A stretch of DNA of 5,185 bases from the NCBI GenBank assembly GCA_016208845.1, contig JACQXH010000012.1, forward strand, positions 1 through 5,185, given 5' to 3'. Origin of the DNA: Nitrospirota bacterium. Its GTDB lineage: Bacteria; Nitrospirota; Thermodesulfovibrionia; UBA6902; BMS3Bbin08. This document shows, piece by piece, positions 1-5,037 of the stretch; the stretch's first letter is position 1; every line of letters begins with the position of its first letter. Position numbers and translations under genes: made by a program. The notes beneath the pieces were generated by a model. The model saw only the letters and a list, made by a program, of their open reading frames with translations, had not been told where the DNA came from and ran no database searches.

Positions 1-28
1 TTTCAAAGATATCTAAACCGGTTTTCAT
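1..28 (-). CDS. Possible 5' end of a minus-strand gene leaving the window (partial)
   Basis: Read on the minus strand from the ATG at 28-26, the frame stays open to the window edge and gives MKTGLDIFE. A perfect TATAAT hexamer lies upstream at 61-56 (minus), which would put transcription start about 20 bases before the ATG. No convincing -35 box at the right spacing and no Shine-Dalgarno sequence are visible. Nine residues are too few for a family assignment. The opening is loosely like the start of DUF1343-type proteins, but that is only a guess. It could equally be a chance ATG in non-coding DNA. Confidence 0.3.
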
Positions 29-88
29 GTTAATTTAATTGAACACATACCTGTCATTATAAATATAAGAAAGGAGCAAAAAGCCCCA

Positions 89-218
89 TGAACACAATAT
101 TAAAAATCAAATATTATCCCGAATAGTCGGGACAAAATTATGGATAAATTCTGATACCTTAATTTTGATTTTTGATCTTTAATTTTTGATATTTTTAAAC
201 GTGTCGCCATTGTGTTTA
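89..218. repeat. Nested palindromic element in the left intergenic region
   Basis: Outer arms TGAACACAAT (89-98) and ATTGTGTTTA (209-218) are inverted repeats matching at 9 of 10 positions. Inside, A-rich AAAAATCAAAT-type sequence near 101-113 faces T-rich TTTTTGAT-type repeats at 161-196. Near the left arm sits a perfect 6-bp palindrome, TCCCGA-ATAG-TCGGGA (117-132). No reading frame with coding character is present. The arrangement looks like a non-autonomous palindromic repeat with a second small palindrome inside it. Function unknown. Confidence 0.5.
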
Positions 219-355
219 TTCAGCATTCTCCCGATGTGTCCGGTTTAATTCGACTTAGTGTATTGAACACCGGGATAAATCGGCCACTTTCAAATATATC
301 CCAAATCGTCATCTCTTACAAGCAAAAAATAATAAGGGCTGTTTCGAAGCCTTGA
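219..355. other. Non-coding leader region upstream of the flippase-like gene
   Basis: No gene is visible here. CCGGT (240-244) and ACCGG (269-273) can pair across a long loop, and ATTGAACAC occurs both at 38-46 and at 262-270. A bulged hairpin is formed by AAGGGCT (334-340) and AGCCTT (348-353) just before the next gene. TTGAAC at 263-268 could be a -35 hexamer, but I find no matching -10 at 16-18 bases, so I do not call a promoter. Confidence 0.4.
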
Positions 356-394
356 TTGTTAGAACGGCTCATGGCTATACTGAAAGACAAGTTT

Positions 395-1348
395 ATGAAT
401 AAAAAACATCTTATTGCCGGCCTTATAATTACAGTTCTTTCTTTATACTATGCCTTCCGCGATGTAAAGATCGATGAACTTGGCATGGCCTTTGCGTCCA
501 TAAAGTATATTTATCTATTGCCCGCACTGCTGATGGTTATTCTAAGTTATTTATTCAGGGCCCTGCGATGGCGCTATCTTATTTCAGCCATCAAGGATGT
601 CAAGACAGCGGATATATTTTCACCTTTGGTCATAGGCTTCATGGGAAACATGCTACCGGCAAGGGCAGGGGAGTTCATCAGGGCCTACCTTTTAAGCAAA
701 CAAGAAAACATCAGCTTCAGTTCTTCGTTTGCGACCATTTTTATCGAGAGACTTTTTGATATGGCCATGGTCCTGCTGCTTTTGTTCTGGGTGTTTTATT
801 TTAAATTGGATGTATTTGCGTCAGGCGATCAGGGAGAAAACCATAAACTGCTAAGTTACATGATGAAGTTTGGCTGGATAAGTTTAATGGGATGTCTTTT
901 TATTTTCTTTTTTTCCGCGCTGCTTCAGTACAGGAATGACCTTGCAATGAAGATGGTCGGGTTTTTCGCAGGGCTTCTCCCTGAAAAATGGAGAGAGAAG
1001 ATATTTAGTCTGGTCAGGTCATTCACCGAAGGTCTGAAGATAATGAAAGATAAAAGCGGTTTCATAAATGTTATACTGCTTTCGGTTGTCATATGGTTTA
1101 TATTCATAGCCACGCATTATCCGCTTTATCTTGCATTCGGCATAGAAGATAAACTTCCGGTTGTGTCTTCGCTTGTGATATTATGCCTGACCATATCTAT
1201 TTTTATTGCCCTGTTCCCTACACCCGGATTTCTCGGCGCGTTTCAGGCAGCCTGTGTGGTTGCCCTTCATGAGATCTTCAAAATACCAAAGGCAGTTGCC
1301 CTGAGCTATGGGATCATAGCATGGCTTGTGTCCATGGGTTTTACATAA
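395..1348 (+). CDS. Lysylphosphatidylglycerol synthase transmembrane / flippase-like (UPF0104) family protein
   Basis: Integral inner-membrane protein of the family related to the MprF transmembrane domain and AglD-type proteins, whose members are linked to lipid or polyprenol-glycan handling. The exact substrate is not readable from sequence. Counting from the TTG at 356, family motifs are RALRWRYLI (68-76), GFMGNMLPARAGEFIRAYLL (94-113), ERLFD (131-135) and PTPGFLGAFQAA (288-299), with about seven or eight hydrophobic segments. Three in-frame starts exist: TTG 356, ATG 371 and ATG 395. I prefer 395 because MNKKHLIAGLIITVL matches the usual family N terminus and GAAAG lies 8 bases upstream; the longer forms have no good ribosome site. 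The protein stops at SMGFT, inside what is normally the last hydrophobic segment, so it seems about 15-25 residues short. An inverted repeat begins 17 bases after the stop. Family call is firm; specific function is not. Confidence 0.88.
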   Translation: MNKKHLIAGLIITVLSLYYAFRDVKIDELGMAFASIKYIYLLPALLMVILSYLFRALRWRYLISAIKDVKTADIFSPLVIGFMGNMLPARAGEFIRAYLLSKQENISFSSSFATIFIERLFDMAMVLLLLFWVFYFKLDVFASGDQGENHKLLSYMMKFGWISLMGCLFIFFFSALLQYRNDLAMKMVGFFAGLLPEKWREKIFSLVRSFTEGLKIMKDKSGFINVILLSVVIWFIFIATHYPLYLAFGIEDKLPVVSSLVILCLTISIFIALFPTPGFLGAFQAACVVALHEIFKIPKAVALSYGIIAWLVSMGFT

Positions 1349-1364
1349 AGAGGATAAGACATGG

Positions 1365-1447
1365 AACCACTGAGAGCACAGAGGAGAGGGATTAGAATCT
1401 CTTGCAATATATTGACATTTATTATTCCCTCTGTGTCCTCTGTGGTT
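1365..1447. repeat. Inverted-repeat element, ACCACAGAGGACACAGAG family (copy A)
   Basis: The left arm (1365-1385, beginning AACCACTGAGAGCACAGAG) and the right arm (1427-1447, containing CTCTGTGTCCTCTGTGGTT) are inverted repeats matching at 17 of 21 positions around an AT-rich loop of about 41 bases. The 19-base right arm at 1429-1447 is identical to 2758-2776 in copy B. No coding capacity is seen, so this is a MITE-like or REP-like non-autonomous repeat. It fills nearly all of the gap between two plus-strand genes. It may fold in mRNA, but it has no clear T-tract. Confidence 0.8.
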
Positions 1448-1476
1448 AATTTTTGGACATACTACTTTTTTTCAGC

Positions 1477-1481
1477 GGAGG
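1477..1481 (+). promoter_or_regulatory. Ribosome binding site that sets the PPC-protein start
   Basis: GGAGG ends four bases before the ATG at 1486. An in-frame ATG at 1453 lies at the edge of the preceding repeat, lacks a ribosome site, and would add 11 residues not expected in this family. The 1486 start is therefore chosen. Confidence 0.7.
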
Positions 1482-1485
1482 TCTT

Positions 1486-1920
1486 ATGAAATATCAGGTT
1501 GGCAGGCCGGGCAGAATTGTTGCGGCGAGGTTTGAAGACAGAGAAGATGTTCTTGGCAATCTTGAGGACATTGCGAAAAAAGAAAAGATAAAGGCCGCAG
1601 TATTTTATATTATAGGCGGTATGAGGGAAGGCAGGATTGTGGTTGGACCCGAGAAGGACAGTATCCCTCCAAAACCGGTATGGAAACAGCTTGGAGAGAG
1701 CCATGAAGTGGTTGGTTTAGGGACTATTTTCTGGGACAAGAAAAACCCCAAAATCCATTTCCACGGAGCCTTCGGGAAAAAAGACATGGTCAAGATTGGC
1801 TGTCTGAGAGAGAAATCAGAGACATTTCTTGTGCTTGAGGCTGTTATTGTTGAGATAAAGGGCATAAGAGCGAAAAGGGAACTGGACCCTATTTCCGGGC
1901 TTACACTGCTTAAATTGTAG
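1486..1920 (+). CDS. PPC (DUF296) domain protein, PD1-like
   Basis: A 144-residue protein consisting of a single PPC/PCC domain, the expected length for bacterial and archaeal stand-alone members. These form trimers; related domains occur in plant AT-hook DNA-binding proteins. The bacterial function is poorly defined. Family features from the 1486 start are an N-terminal GRPGRIVAARF, the core IIGGMREG (42-49), GLGTIFWD (77-84), and PKIHFHGAFG around residues 88-97 with the conserved HxH at 91-93. Many relatives have a GHL motif after the HxH; here the equivalent is GCL (105-107), so Cys replaces the third His of a possible metal site. There is no signal peptide or membrane segment, so it is probably cytoplasmic. 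It sits between two repeat elements and is likely expressed on its own. Confidence 0.85.
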   Translation: MKYQVGRPGRIVAARFEDREDVLGNLEDIAKKEKIKAAVFYIIGGMREGRIVVGPEKDSIPPKPVWKQLGESHEVVGLGTIFWDKKNPKIHFHGAFGKKDMVKIGCLREKSETFLVLEAVIVEIKGIRAKRELDPISGLTLLKL

Positions 1921-1928
1921 GCAAATGC

Positions 1929-2028
1929 AGAGGGTTCAAGGTGTCTAGGGGCCAAGGTTTCAAGTGATGGAATTAATGTGTCTTAATTTTTTTATCTGAA
2001 CACTCGAATCCTTAAGTCCTCGCCCTCT
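1929..2028. repeat. Imperfect inverted-repeat element (second family)
   Basis: The left arm spans 1929-1966 and the right arm 2001-2028. The best-matching part is AAGGTTTCAAGTG (1954-1966) against the complement of CACTCGAATCCTT (2001-2013), 11 of 13 positions. The outermost AGAGGG (1929-1934) also pairs with CCCTCT (2023-2028). The right arm is about ten bases shorter, so the element is degenerate. It occupies nearly all of the gap between the PPC gene and the nitroreductase and is unrelated in sequence to the ACCACAGAGG family. No coding capacity is seen. Confidence 0.65.
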
Positions 2029-2045
2029 ATTTAACGGAGGATAAA

Positions 2046-2558
2046 ATGAAGATACTGGATGCCGTGAGAGAGAGAAGGAGCATAAGGAAATTTCTTTCAA
2101 AGGAGATCCCGGGCACGATCATTGATATCCTTAAGGAGGCGCTTGTTTGGGCGCCAAGCTCAGGGAATCTGCAGGCACGAAAATTCTATTTTGTATTTGA
2201 CAGGAGGACTAAGGAAAAACTTGCCGGGGCCGCTCTAAACCAGAGTTTTATAGCTAAGGCGCCGCTCACCATCGTGGCGTGTGCTGACAGCAAAATAAGA
2301 CTGCATTACGGTGAAAGGGGAGAAACCCTTTATGCCATTGAGGATGTTGCGGCAAGCATTATGGGCATGATGTTAGTTGCACATGAAGAGGGACTCGGAT
2401 CTGTCTGGGTTGGGGCTTTCGATGAAAAAGATGTGTCGAAGATACTCAGGCTGCCTGAAAACCTCAGGCCTGTTGCAATTGTACCGGTTGGATATCCTTC
2501 CTCAGTCCCCTCTGCGCCGCCAAGGGTTTCAAAGGAACAAGCGATCTCTGAAATTTAA
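2046..2558 (+). CDS. Nitroreductase family FMN-dependent oxidoreductase
   Basis: A 170-residue protein with the single nitroreductase fold. Members bind FMN and reduce nitro compounds, quinones or other electron acceptors with NAD(P)H, normally as cytoplasmic homodimers. Visible motifs are the N-terminal FMN-binding RERRSIRKF (8-16), APSSGNLQ (36-43), the helix IEDVAASIMGMMLVAHEEGLGSVWVG (98-123), and VPVGYP (146-151) followed by PPR. The start is supported by GGAGG at 2036-2040, five bases before the ATG. The end, PPRVSKEQAISEI, is slightly shorter than the usual tail with an aromatic residue, and a repeat begins 28 bases after the stop. There is no ferredoxin or other fused domain. The physiological substrate cannot be inferred, because no pathway genes adjoin it. 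Confidence 0.92.
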   Translation: MKILDAVRERRSIRKFLSKEIPGTIIDILKEALVWAPSSGNLQARKFYFVFDRRTKEKLAGAALNQSFIAKAPLTIVACADSKIRLHYGERGETLYAIEDVAASIMGMMLVAHEEGLGSVWVGAFDEKDVSKILRLPENLRPVAIVPVGYPSSVPSAPPRVSKEQAISEI

Positions 2559-2585
2559 AGAGGAATTTACCCGAAAAATGCAATT

Positions 2586-2776
2586 CACCACAGAGGACGC
2601 AGAGATTATTTTATTAAATATTAATTTCTTTAATTCCAGAAGGGTTCTCTGTGTTCTCATAAGCTAAGTCGCTTATGAAATATGATTTATATTTTGCATA
2701 AAGAGCGCACAGAGAAAAGCAAAAAAATGAATCTTTTTCCTTTAATTATTAATGTTGCTCTGTGTCCTCTGTGGTT
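2586..2776. repeat. Composite inverted-repeat element, ACCACAGAGGACACAGAG family (copy B)
   Basis: The outer arms are CACCACAGAGGACGCAGAG (2586-2604) and CTCTGTGTCCTCTGTGGTT (2758-2776), 17 of 19 complementary. The right arm is identical over 19 bases to that of copy A. Two internal half-arms, CTCTGTGTTCTCAT (2647-2660) and AGAGCGCACAGAG (2702-2714), are themselves roughly inverted. The element therefore looks like two copies nested or fused head to tail. It fills the convergent gap between the nitroreductase and the M28 peptidase and reaches within five bases of the peptidase stop codon. It could act as a bidirectional transcript barrier, but no classical T-tract hairpin is evident. Confidence 0.8.
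2657..2678. other. Perfect 8-bp hairpin inside the composite repeat
   Basis: TCATAAGC (2657-2664) and GCTTATGA (2671-2678) are perfect inverted repeats around the 6-base loop TAAGTC. There is no run of T on either side, so it is not a standard terminator. It sits at the junction of the two apparent half-elements and may mark an insertion or end-processing point. Confidence 0.6.
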
Positions 2777-2781
2777 CATCA

Positions 2782-3648
2782 CTAAGCCCCGCAAAGCCCT
2801 TCGATCGCTGACTTAAGCCCAAGTACGACTTCTGTCATGCGCTTATAGTCAAGGGTCTCCGGCACATCGCCAATGCCGTGATAATTCGGATTCCTGTAAA
2901 AGGCGGTATCAGTAACCATCAGGGCATTAAACCCGAATTCCCAGAAGGACCTGTGGTCTGAAAAATCAATTCCCGGTATTATTGAAACCGTGGAAATAGA
3001 CTCAACTGGCAGATAAGTGCCTTTCTTGAAACCTCTTTTTGCACGATTTAAAAAATCTTTTGATCTAATGTTGCTTACAAGCGTTATGAAGTTGCCCCTG
3101 CCCGGGAATATCCATCTGAAAAAGGAAACCGGGAAGTACTGACTATCAGGTTCATCTGAAAAATAGCCGATCATCTCAAGACATATCATCCCTTCTACGT
3201 CAGCATTCCCCCTCTTAAGGCTCTCGGCATAAACATAACTCCCCATCATCCTGGTCCGGAAAAAAGGCGGCTCTTCGAGAGAAAATGCCACAAACCTGAC
3301 TGTTTTATCCAATGGTTTATCGTATAAGAGCCTTGAGAGTTCGAGCAGGCCTGCAACTCCGCTTGCATTGTCATCTGCCCCCGGGGTCCCTGTGACAGTA
3401 TCATAATGGGCGCCGATTATCAGGATCTTTTCCGGCGTTTTTATCCCTTTCTTCTCAACATAGATGTTCTTGTAGGGTTTTCCCTGAACATCAAATGATT
3501 GAAACAGGGCGTCATAACCGTAGTTTCTGAACTCTGATGCGATATACTCTGCGGACTTATCCAATGCCTCTGTTTGAAGGAAATCTCTGGGGCCTATTTC
3601 TTGAGCCAGCCTGAATACGGTCTTTTTGAGATTGTTTTGAATATCCAT
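2782..3648 (-). CDS. M28 family zinc metallopeptidase (aminopeptidase-like)
   Basis: A 288-residue single-domain M28 peptidase, the family of the two-zinc aminopeptidases of Aeromonas and Streptomyces. Such enzymes usually release N-terminal amino acids. By analogy with the Aeromonas enzyme the metal and catalytic residues are: H81 in GAHYDT (79-84), D92 in PGADDNASG (89-97) as bridging ligand, E125-E126 in SLEEP as catalytic base and metal ligand, E158 in LEMIGY, and H257 in NPNYHGIGD (253-261). SDHRSFW (230-236) and PETLDY (263-268) are further family signatures. All key positions are present, so it is probably active. There is no signal peptide or membrane segment, which points to the cytoplasm, although many relatives are exported. 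The ATG at 3648 is the only upstream start before an in-frame stop; no strong ribosome site precedes it. Its 3' end abuts the composite repeat. Confidence 0.93.
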   Translation of the reverse strand: MDIQNNLKKTVFRLAQEIGPRDFLQTEALDKSAEYIASEFRNYGYDALFQSFDVQGKPYKNIYVEKKGIKTPEKILIIGAHYDTVTGTPGADDNASGVAGLLELSRLLYDKPLDKTVRFVAFSLEEPPFFRTRMMGSYVYAESLKRGNADVEGMICLEMIGYFSDEPDSQYFPVSFFRWIFPGRGNFITLVSNIRSKDFLNRAKRGFKKGTYLPVESISTVSIIPGIDFSDHRSFWEFGFNALMVTDTAFYRNPNYHGIGDVPETLDYKRMTEVVLGLKSAIEGLCGA

Positions 3649-3676
3649 ATCATAAAGAGCATAACATCATGGATAT

Positions 3677-3705
3677 ATTAAATGATTTATGTGGAGATAA
3701 GTCAA
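3677..3705 (-). promoter_or_regulatory. Sigma70-type promoter for the M28 peptidase
   Basis: On the minus strand TTGACT (3705-3700) is followed after exactly 17 bases by TTTAAT (3682-3677), each matching 5 of 6 consensus positions. Transcription would start near 3670, leaving a leader of about 22 bases before the ATG at 3648. This is the best promoter match seen in the window. Confidence 0.65.
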
Positions 3706-3760
3706 AACTAATGAATTAGTAAATTGCGCTGAATACATGAACTGCTGATCGATGAAAAAT

Positions 3761-3814
3761 ATGGTGGAGCTGATCCCGACTCATCGGGATGTTCCTCTTA
3801 CAAATCTAAGCTAC
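3761..3814 (-). pseudogene. tRNA-Ala 3'-half remnant with the T-arm replaced by a palindrome
   Basis: ATGGTGGAGCTGA at 3761-3773 is identical to the 3' end of the intact tRNA-Ala (3860-3872), including the CCA. CCTCTT (3794-3799) matches the variable-loop and anticodon-stem segment at 3891-3896. The spacing between these anchors is nearly kept (32 versus 30 bases). The 17-nt T-arm is replaced by the perfect palindrome ATCCCGACTCATCGGGAT (3773-3790), so the TTCRA T-loop is absent. Further out, minus-strand GTAGCTTAG (3814-3806) resembles the D-arm sequence GTAGCTCAG, but the anticodon arm is missing. It cannot be a functional tRNA. It lies downstream of the tRNA-Ala terminator in the same orientation. 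Confidence 0.65.
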
Positions 3815-3819
3815 TTTCT

Positions 3820-3847
3820 AAAAGGGCTTAGATCAATTGCCAAGCCC
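3820..3847 (-). terminator. Intrinsic terminator of tRNA-Ala
   Basis: On the minus strand GGGCTT (3847-3842), a 12-base loop and AAGCCC (3829-3824) form a perfect 6-bp stem followed at once by TTTT (3823-3820). It starts 13 bases beyond the CCA end, an expected place for a tRNA terminator. The T-run is short. Part of the 3' strand can also pair in a competing hairpin (3804-3833). Confidence 0.6.
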
Positions 3848-3860
3848 GGATATAATTGCA

Positions 3861-3936
<76 letters not shown>

Positions 3937-3940
3937 ATTT

Positions 3941-3961
3941 TAGTTATCAGTAAACAGTTAT
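3941..3961. repeat. Short CAGTNNN heptamer repeat
   Basis: Three consecutive 7-base units, TAGTTAT, CAGTAAA and CAGTTAT, lie just upstream of tRNA-Ala. The same heptamer pattern recurs at 4188-4215 directly upstream of the third tRNA-like copy, so it seems to travel with the tRNA-like units. Confidence 0.5.
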
Positions 3962-3989
3962 TAAAAAAACACAGACTATAAAAACAGCT

Positions 3990-4034
3990 GTCGACCTGTC
4001 GCATCGACCGCTCTCCCAACTGAGCTACAGCCCC
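3990..4034 (-). pseudogene. tRNA-Ala 5'-half remnant with a shrunken palindromic anticodon arm
   Basis: The 26 bases at 4009-4034 are identical to positions 3911-3936 of the intact tRNA-Ala, covering the acceptor 5' strand and the complete D-arm. The 17-nt anticodon arm is replaced by the 11-nt palindrome GTCGCATCGAC (3998-4008). The match resumes with GTCGACCT (3990-3997), corresponding to 3886-3893, and ends at the T-stem. No T-loop, 3' acceptor strand or CCA follows, so it cannot be a working tRNA. Confidence 0.75.
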
Positions 4035-4094
4035 TAATTAAAGACAAATCACAAATATCAAATTATAAATACCAAACAGTTTCTAAATTCAGAC

Positions 4095-4180
4095 ACCGAC
4101 GACCTTCCCGACAACATCGGGACGCTCTCCCCAAGGCCAACTGCCCGCCCAACTGACCGGCGGGTAAAAGCTACAGCCCC
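4095..4180 (-). pseudogene. tRNA-Ala 5'-part remnant with swapped anticodon arm and expanded D-arm
   Basis: AGCTACAGCCCC (4169-4180) matches the tRNA-Ala acceptor and D-arm start, CGCTCTCC (4123-4130) matches the D-stem return strand, and ACCGACGACCT (4095-4105) matches 3883-3893 at 10 of 11 positions. Between the last two anchors the 17-nt anticodon arm is exactly replaced by the 17-nt palindrome TCCCGACAACATCGGGA (4106-4122). The D-loop is expanded by 32 bases, including a CCCGCC/GGCGGG hairpin (4144-4164). CCAACTG, the D-loop sequence, occurs twice in the expansion. The T-loop and 3' acceptor strand are missing. It is not a functional tRNA. Confidence 0.75.
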
Positions 4181-4187
4181 ATAAAAT

Positions 4188-4215
4188 CAGTTAACAGTGA
4201 TCAGTTGTCAGTTTT
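4188..4215. repeat. CAGTNNN heptamer tandem repeat
   Basis: Four perfect-pitch 7-base units, CAGTTAA, CAGTGAT, CAGTTGT and CAGTTTT, lie immediately upstream (minus-strand sense) of the third tRNA-like copy. The same unit occurs upstream of the intact tRNA-Ala. The role is unknown. Positions 4216-4313, between this and the DUF502 gene, are A/T-rich and show no gene, RNA or clear terminator. Confidence 0.6.
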
Positions 4216-4313
4216 CGGCAATAAAATAAAGACAAAAACACAAAAAAATTGACTTAATGAAGGATAACATCAGTTCAAAAGCAGTGTCAACTTTAGCAAA
4301 AAGGCAATGATCT

Positions 4314-4958
4314 TCATGGCCTCTCTGCCAGTGATCCACCCCCCGTCTGTTTCACGGCATCCATCATACCGGCAGAGATTATCAATTTCATGGCCTTATC
4401 AACACCTATAGGCAGTTCCACTATGTCGGAATTTTTTATGAATAAGAGAAATCCTGATGTCGGATTTGGGCTTGTAGGAACAAATACGCTTACATACTTC
4501 TCATTATCCAATATTGACTCACCTGTAATGAATCCTATCATGCGGGTCTTTTCGTCAGGGAATCGGACGACAACCACCTTCTGATAAAGCTGTTCGCTTG
4601 AATCCGTGAAAAGTGAGACCATCTTTTTCATGGTACCGTAGACTGGCTTAACCAGCGGTATCGAGAAAAAAAGGTTTTCCAGCTTAAGAAAAAGTTTTTT
4701 TGTGATGACATAATTGCCTATGAGACCTATGATATAGAACAGGCATATCGTAAGGATCGCGGCGATCAGATCTATTATCCACGGCGACTCGGGTATATTT
4801 ATATGCAGGTTCTTAAAGAAAAGAATGACAAGCGGAGAGAAGGGTGAAGCCAGCACATTGAATACAGACCGGACTATCAGAAATGTAAGGTAAACAGGCG
4901 CTGTGATAGCAAGTCCTGTAAGAAGAATACCCCTGATTGAGCGTTTATTCTGTCCCAT
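4314..4958 (-). CDS. DUF502 domain membrane protein
   Basis: A 214-residue protein covering the whole DUF502 family, which is of unknown function and common in bacteria and plants. Residues 11-30 and about 61-85 are two membrane helices. IPLVKPVYGTMKK (100-112) follows them, and a soluble domain contains the family hallmark FVPTSPNPTSG (159-169) and IISAGM (193-198). The orientation suggests a cytoplasmic N terminus, with the C-terminal domain also cytoplasmic, but topology is inferred. The C-terminal tail after the conserved part is short (about 16 residues), as is usual. The ATG at 4958 is the natural start given the RSIRGILLTGLAITAP opening; no clear ribosome site precedes it. It is divergent from the small ORF and tRNA-Leu to its right and appears monocistronic here. 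Confidence 0.93.
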   Translation of the reverse strand: MGQNKRSIRGILLTGLAITAPVYLTFLIVRSVFNVLASPFSPLVILFFKNLHINIPESPWIIDLIAAILTICLFYIIGLIGNYVITKKLFLKLENLFFSIPLVKPVYGTMKKMVSLFTDSSEQLYQKVVVVRFPDEKTRMIGFITGESILDNEKYVSVFVPTSPNPTSGFLLFIKNSDIVELPIGVDKAMKLIISAGMMDAVKQTGGGSLAERP

Positions 4959-4987
4959 TTTATAATTAACCGTTATGATATATCTCA

Positions 4988-5006
4988 GGGCATCTTTATA
5001 ATGCCC
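4988..5006. promoter_or_regulatory. Perfect hairpin upstream of the DUF502 gene, possible operator
   Basis: GGGCAT (4988-4993) and ATGCCC (5001-5006) are perfect inverted repeats around a 7-base loop, CTTTATA. On the minus strand the loop reads TATAAAG and could serve as a -10 hexamer, placing it about 35 bases before the DUF502 ATG. No -35 partner at 17 bases is visible. It may be an operator or a 5' leader stem. Confidence 0.4.
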
Positions 5007-5037
5007 ATAATTAATTTATATTTAAGGTAAGTATTAT

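Noticed and set aside
1453..1485. Longer start for the PPC-domain protein
   Set aside because: It adds 11 residues foreign to the family and lacks a ribosome site, whereas GGAGG directly precedes the ATG at 1486.
1605..1955. 116-codon minus-strand frame opposite the PPC gene
   Set aside because: It lies antisense to a convincing PPC-domain gene, and its translation shows no recognisable domain.
2377..2667. 96-codon plus-strand frame overlapping the nitroreductase and the repeat
   Set aside because: It is out of frame with the nitroreductase and runs into a palindromic repeat; no family features.
4106..4122. Reading the third tRNA-like copy as a tRNA with anticodon GTT
   Set aside because: The loop would give an Asn anticodon, but the copy lacks a T-loop, 3' acceptor strand and CCA, and its D-arm is broken.
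4390..4584. 64-codon plus-strand frame inside the DUF502 gene
   Set aside because: It is antisense to clear DUF502 motifs and has no ribosome site or domain.
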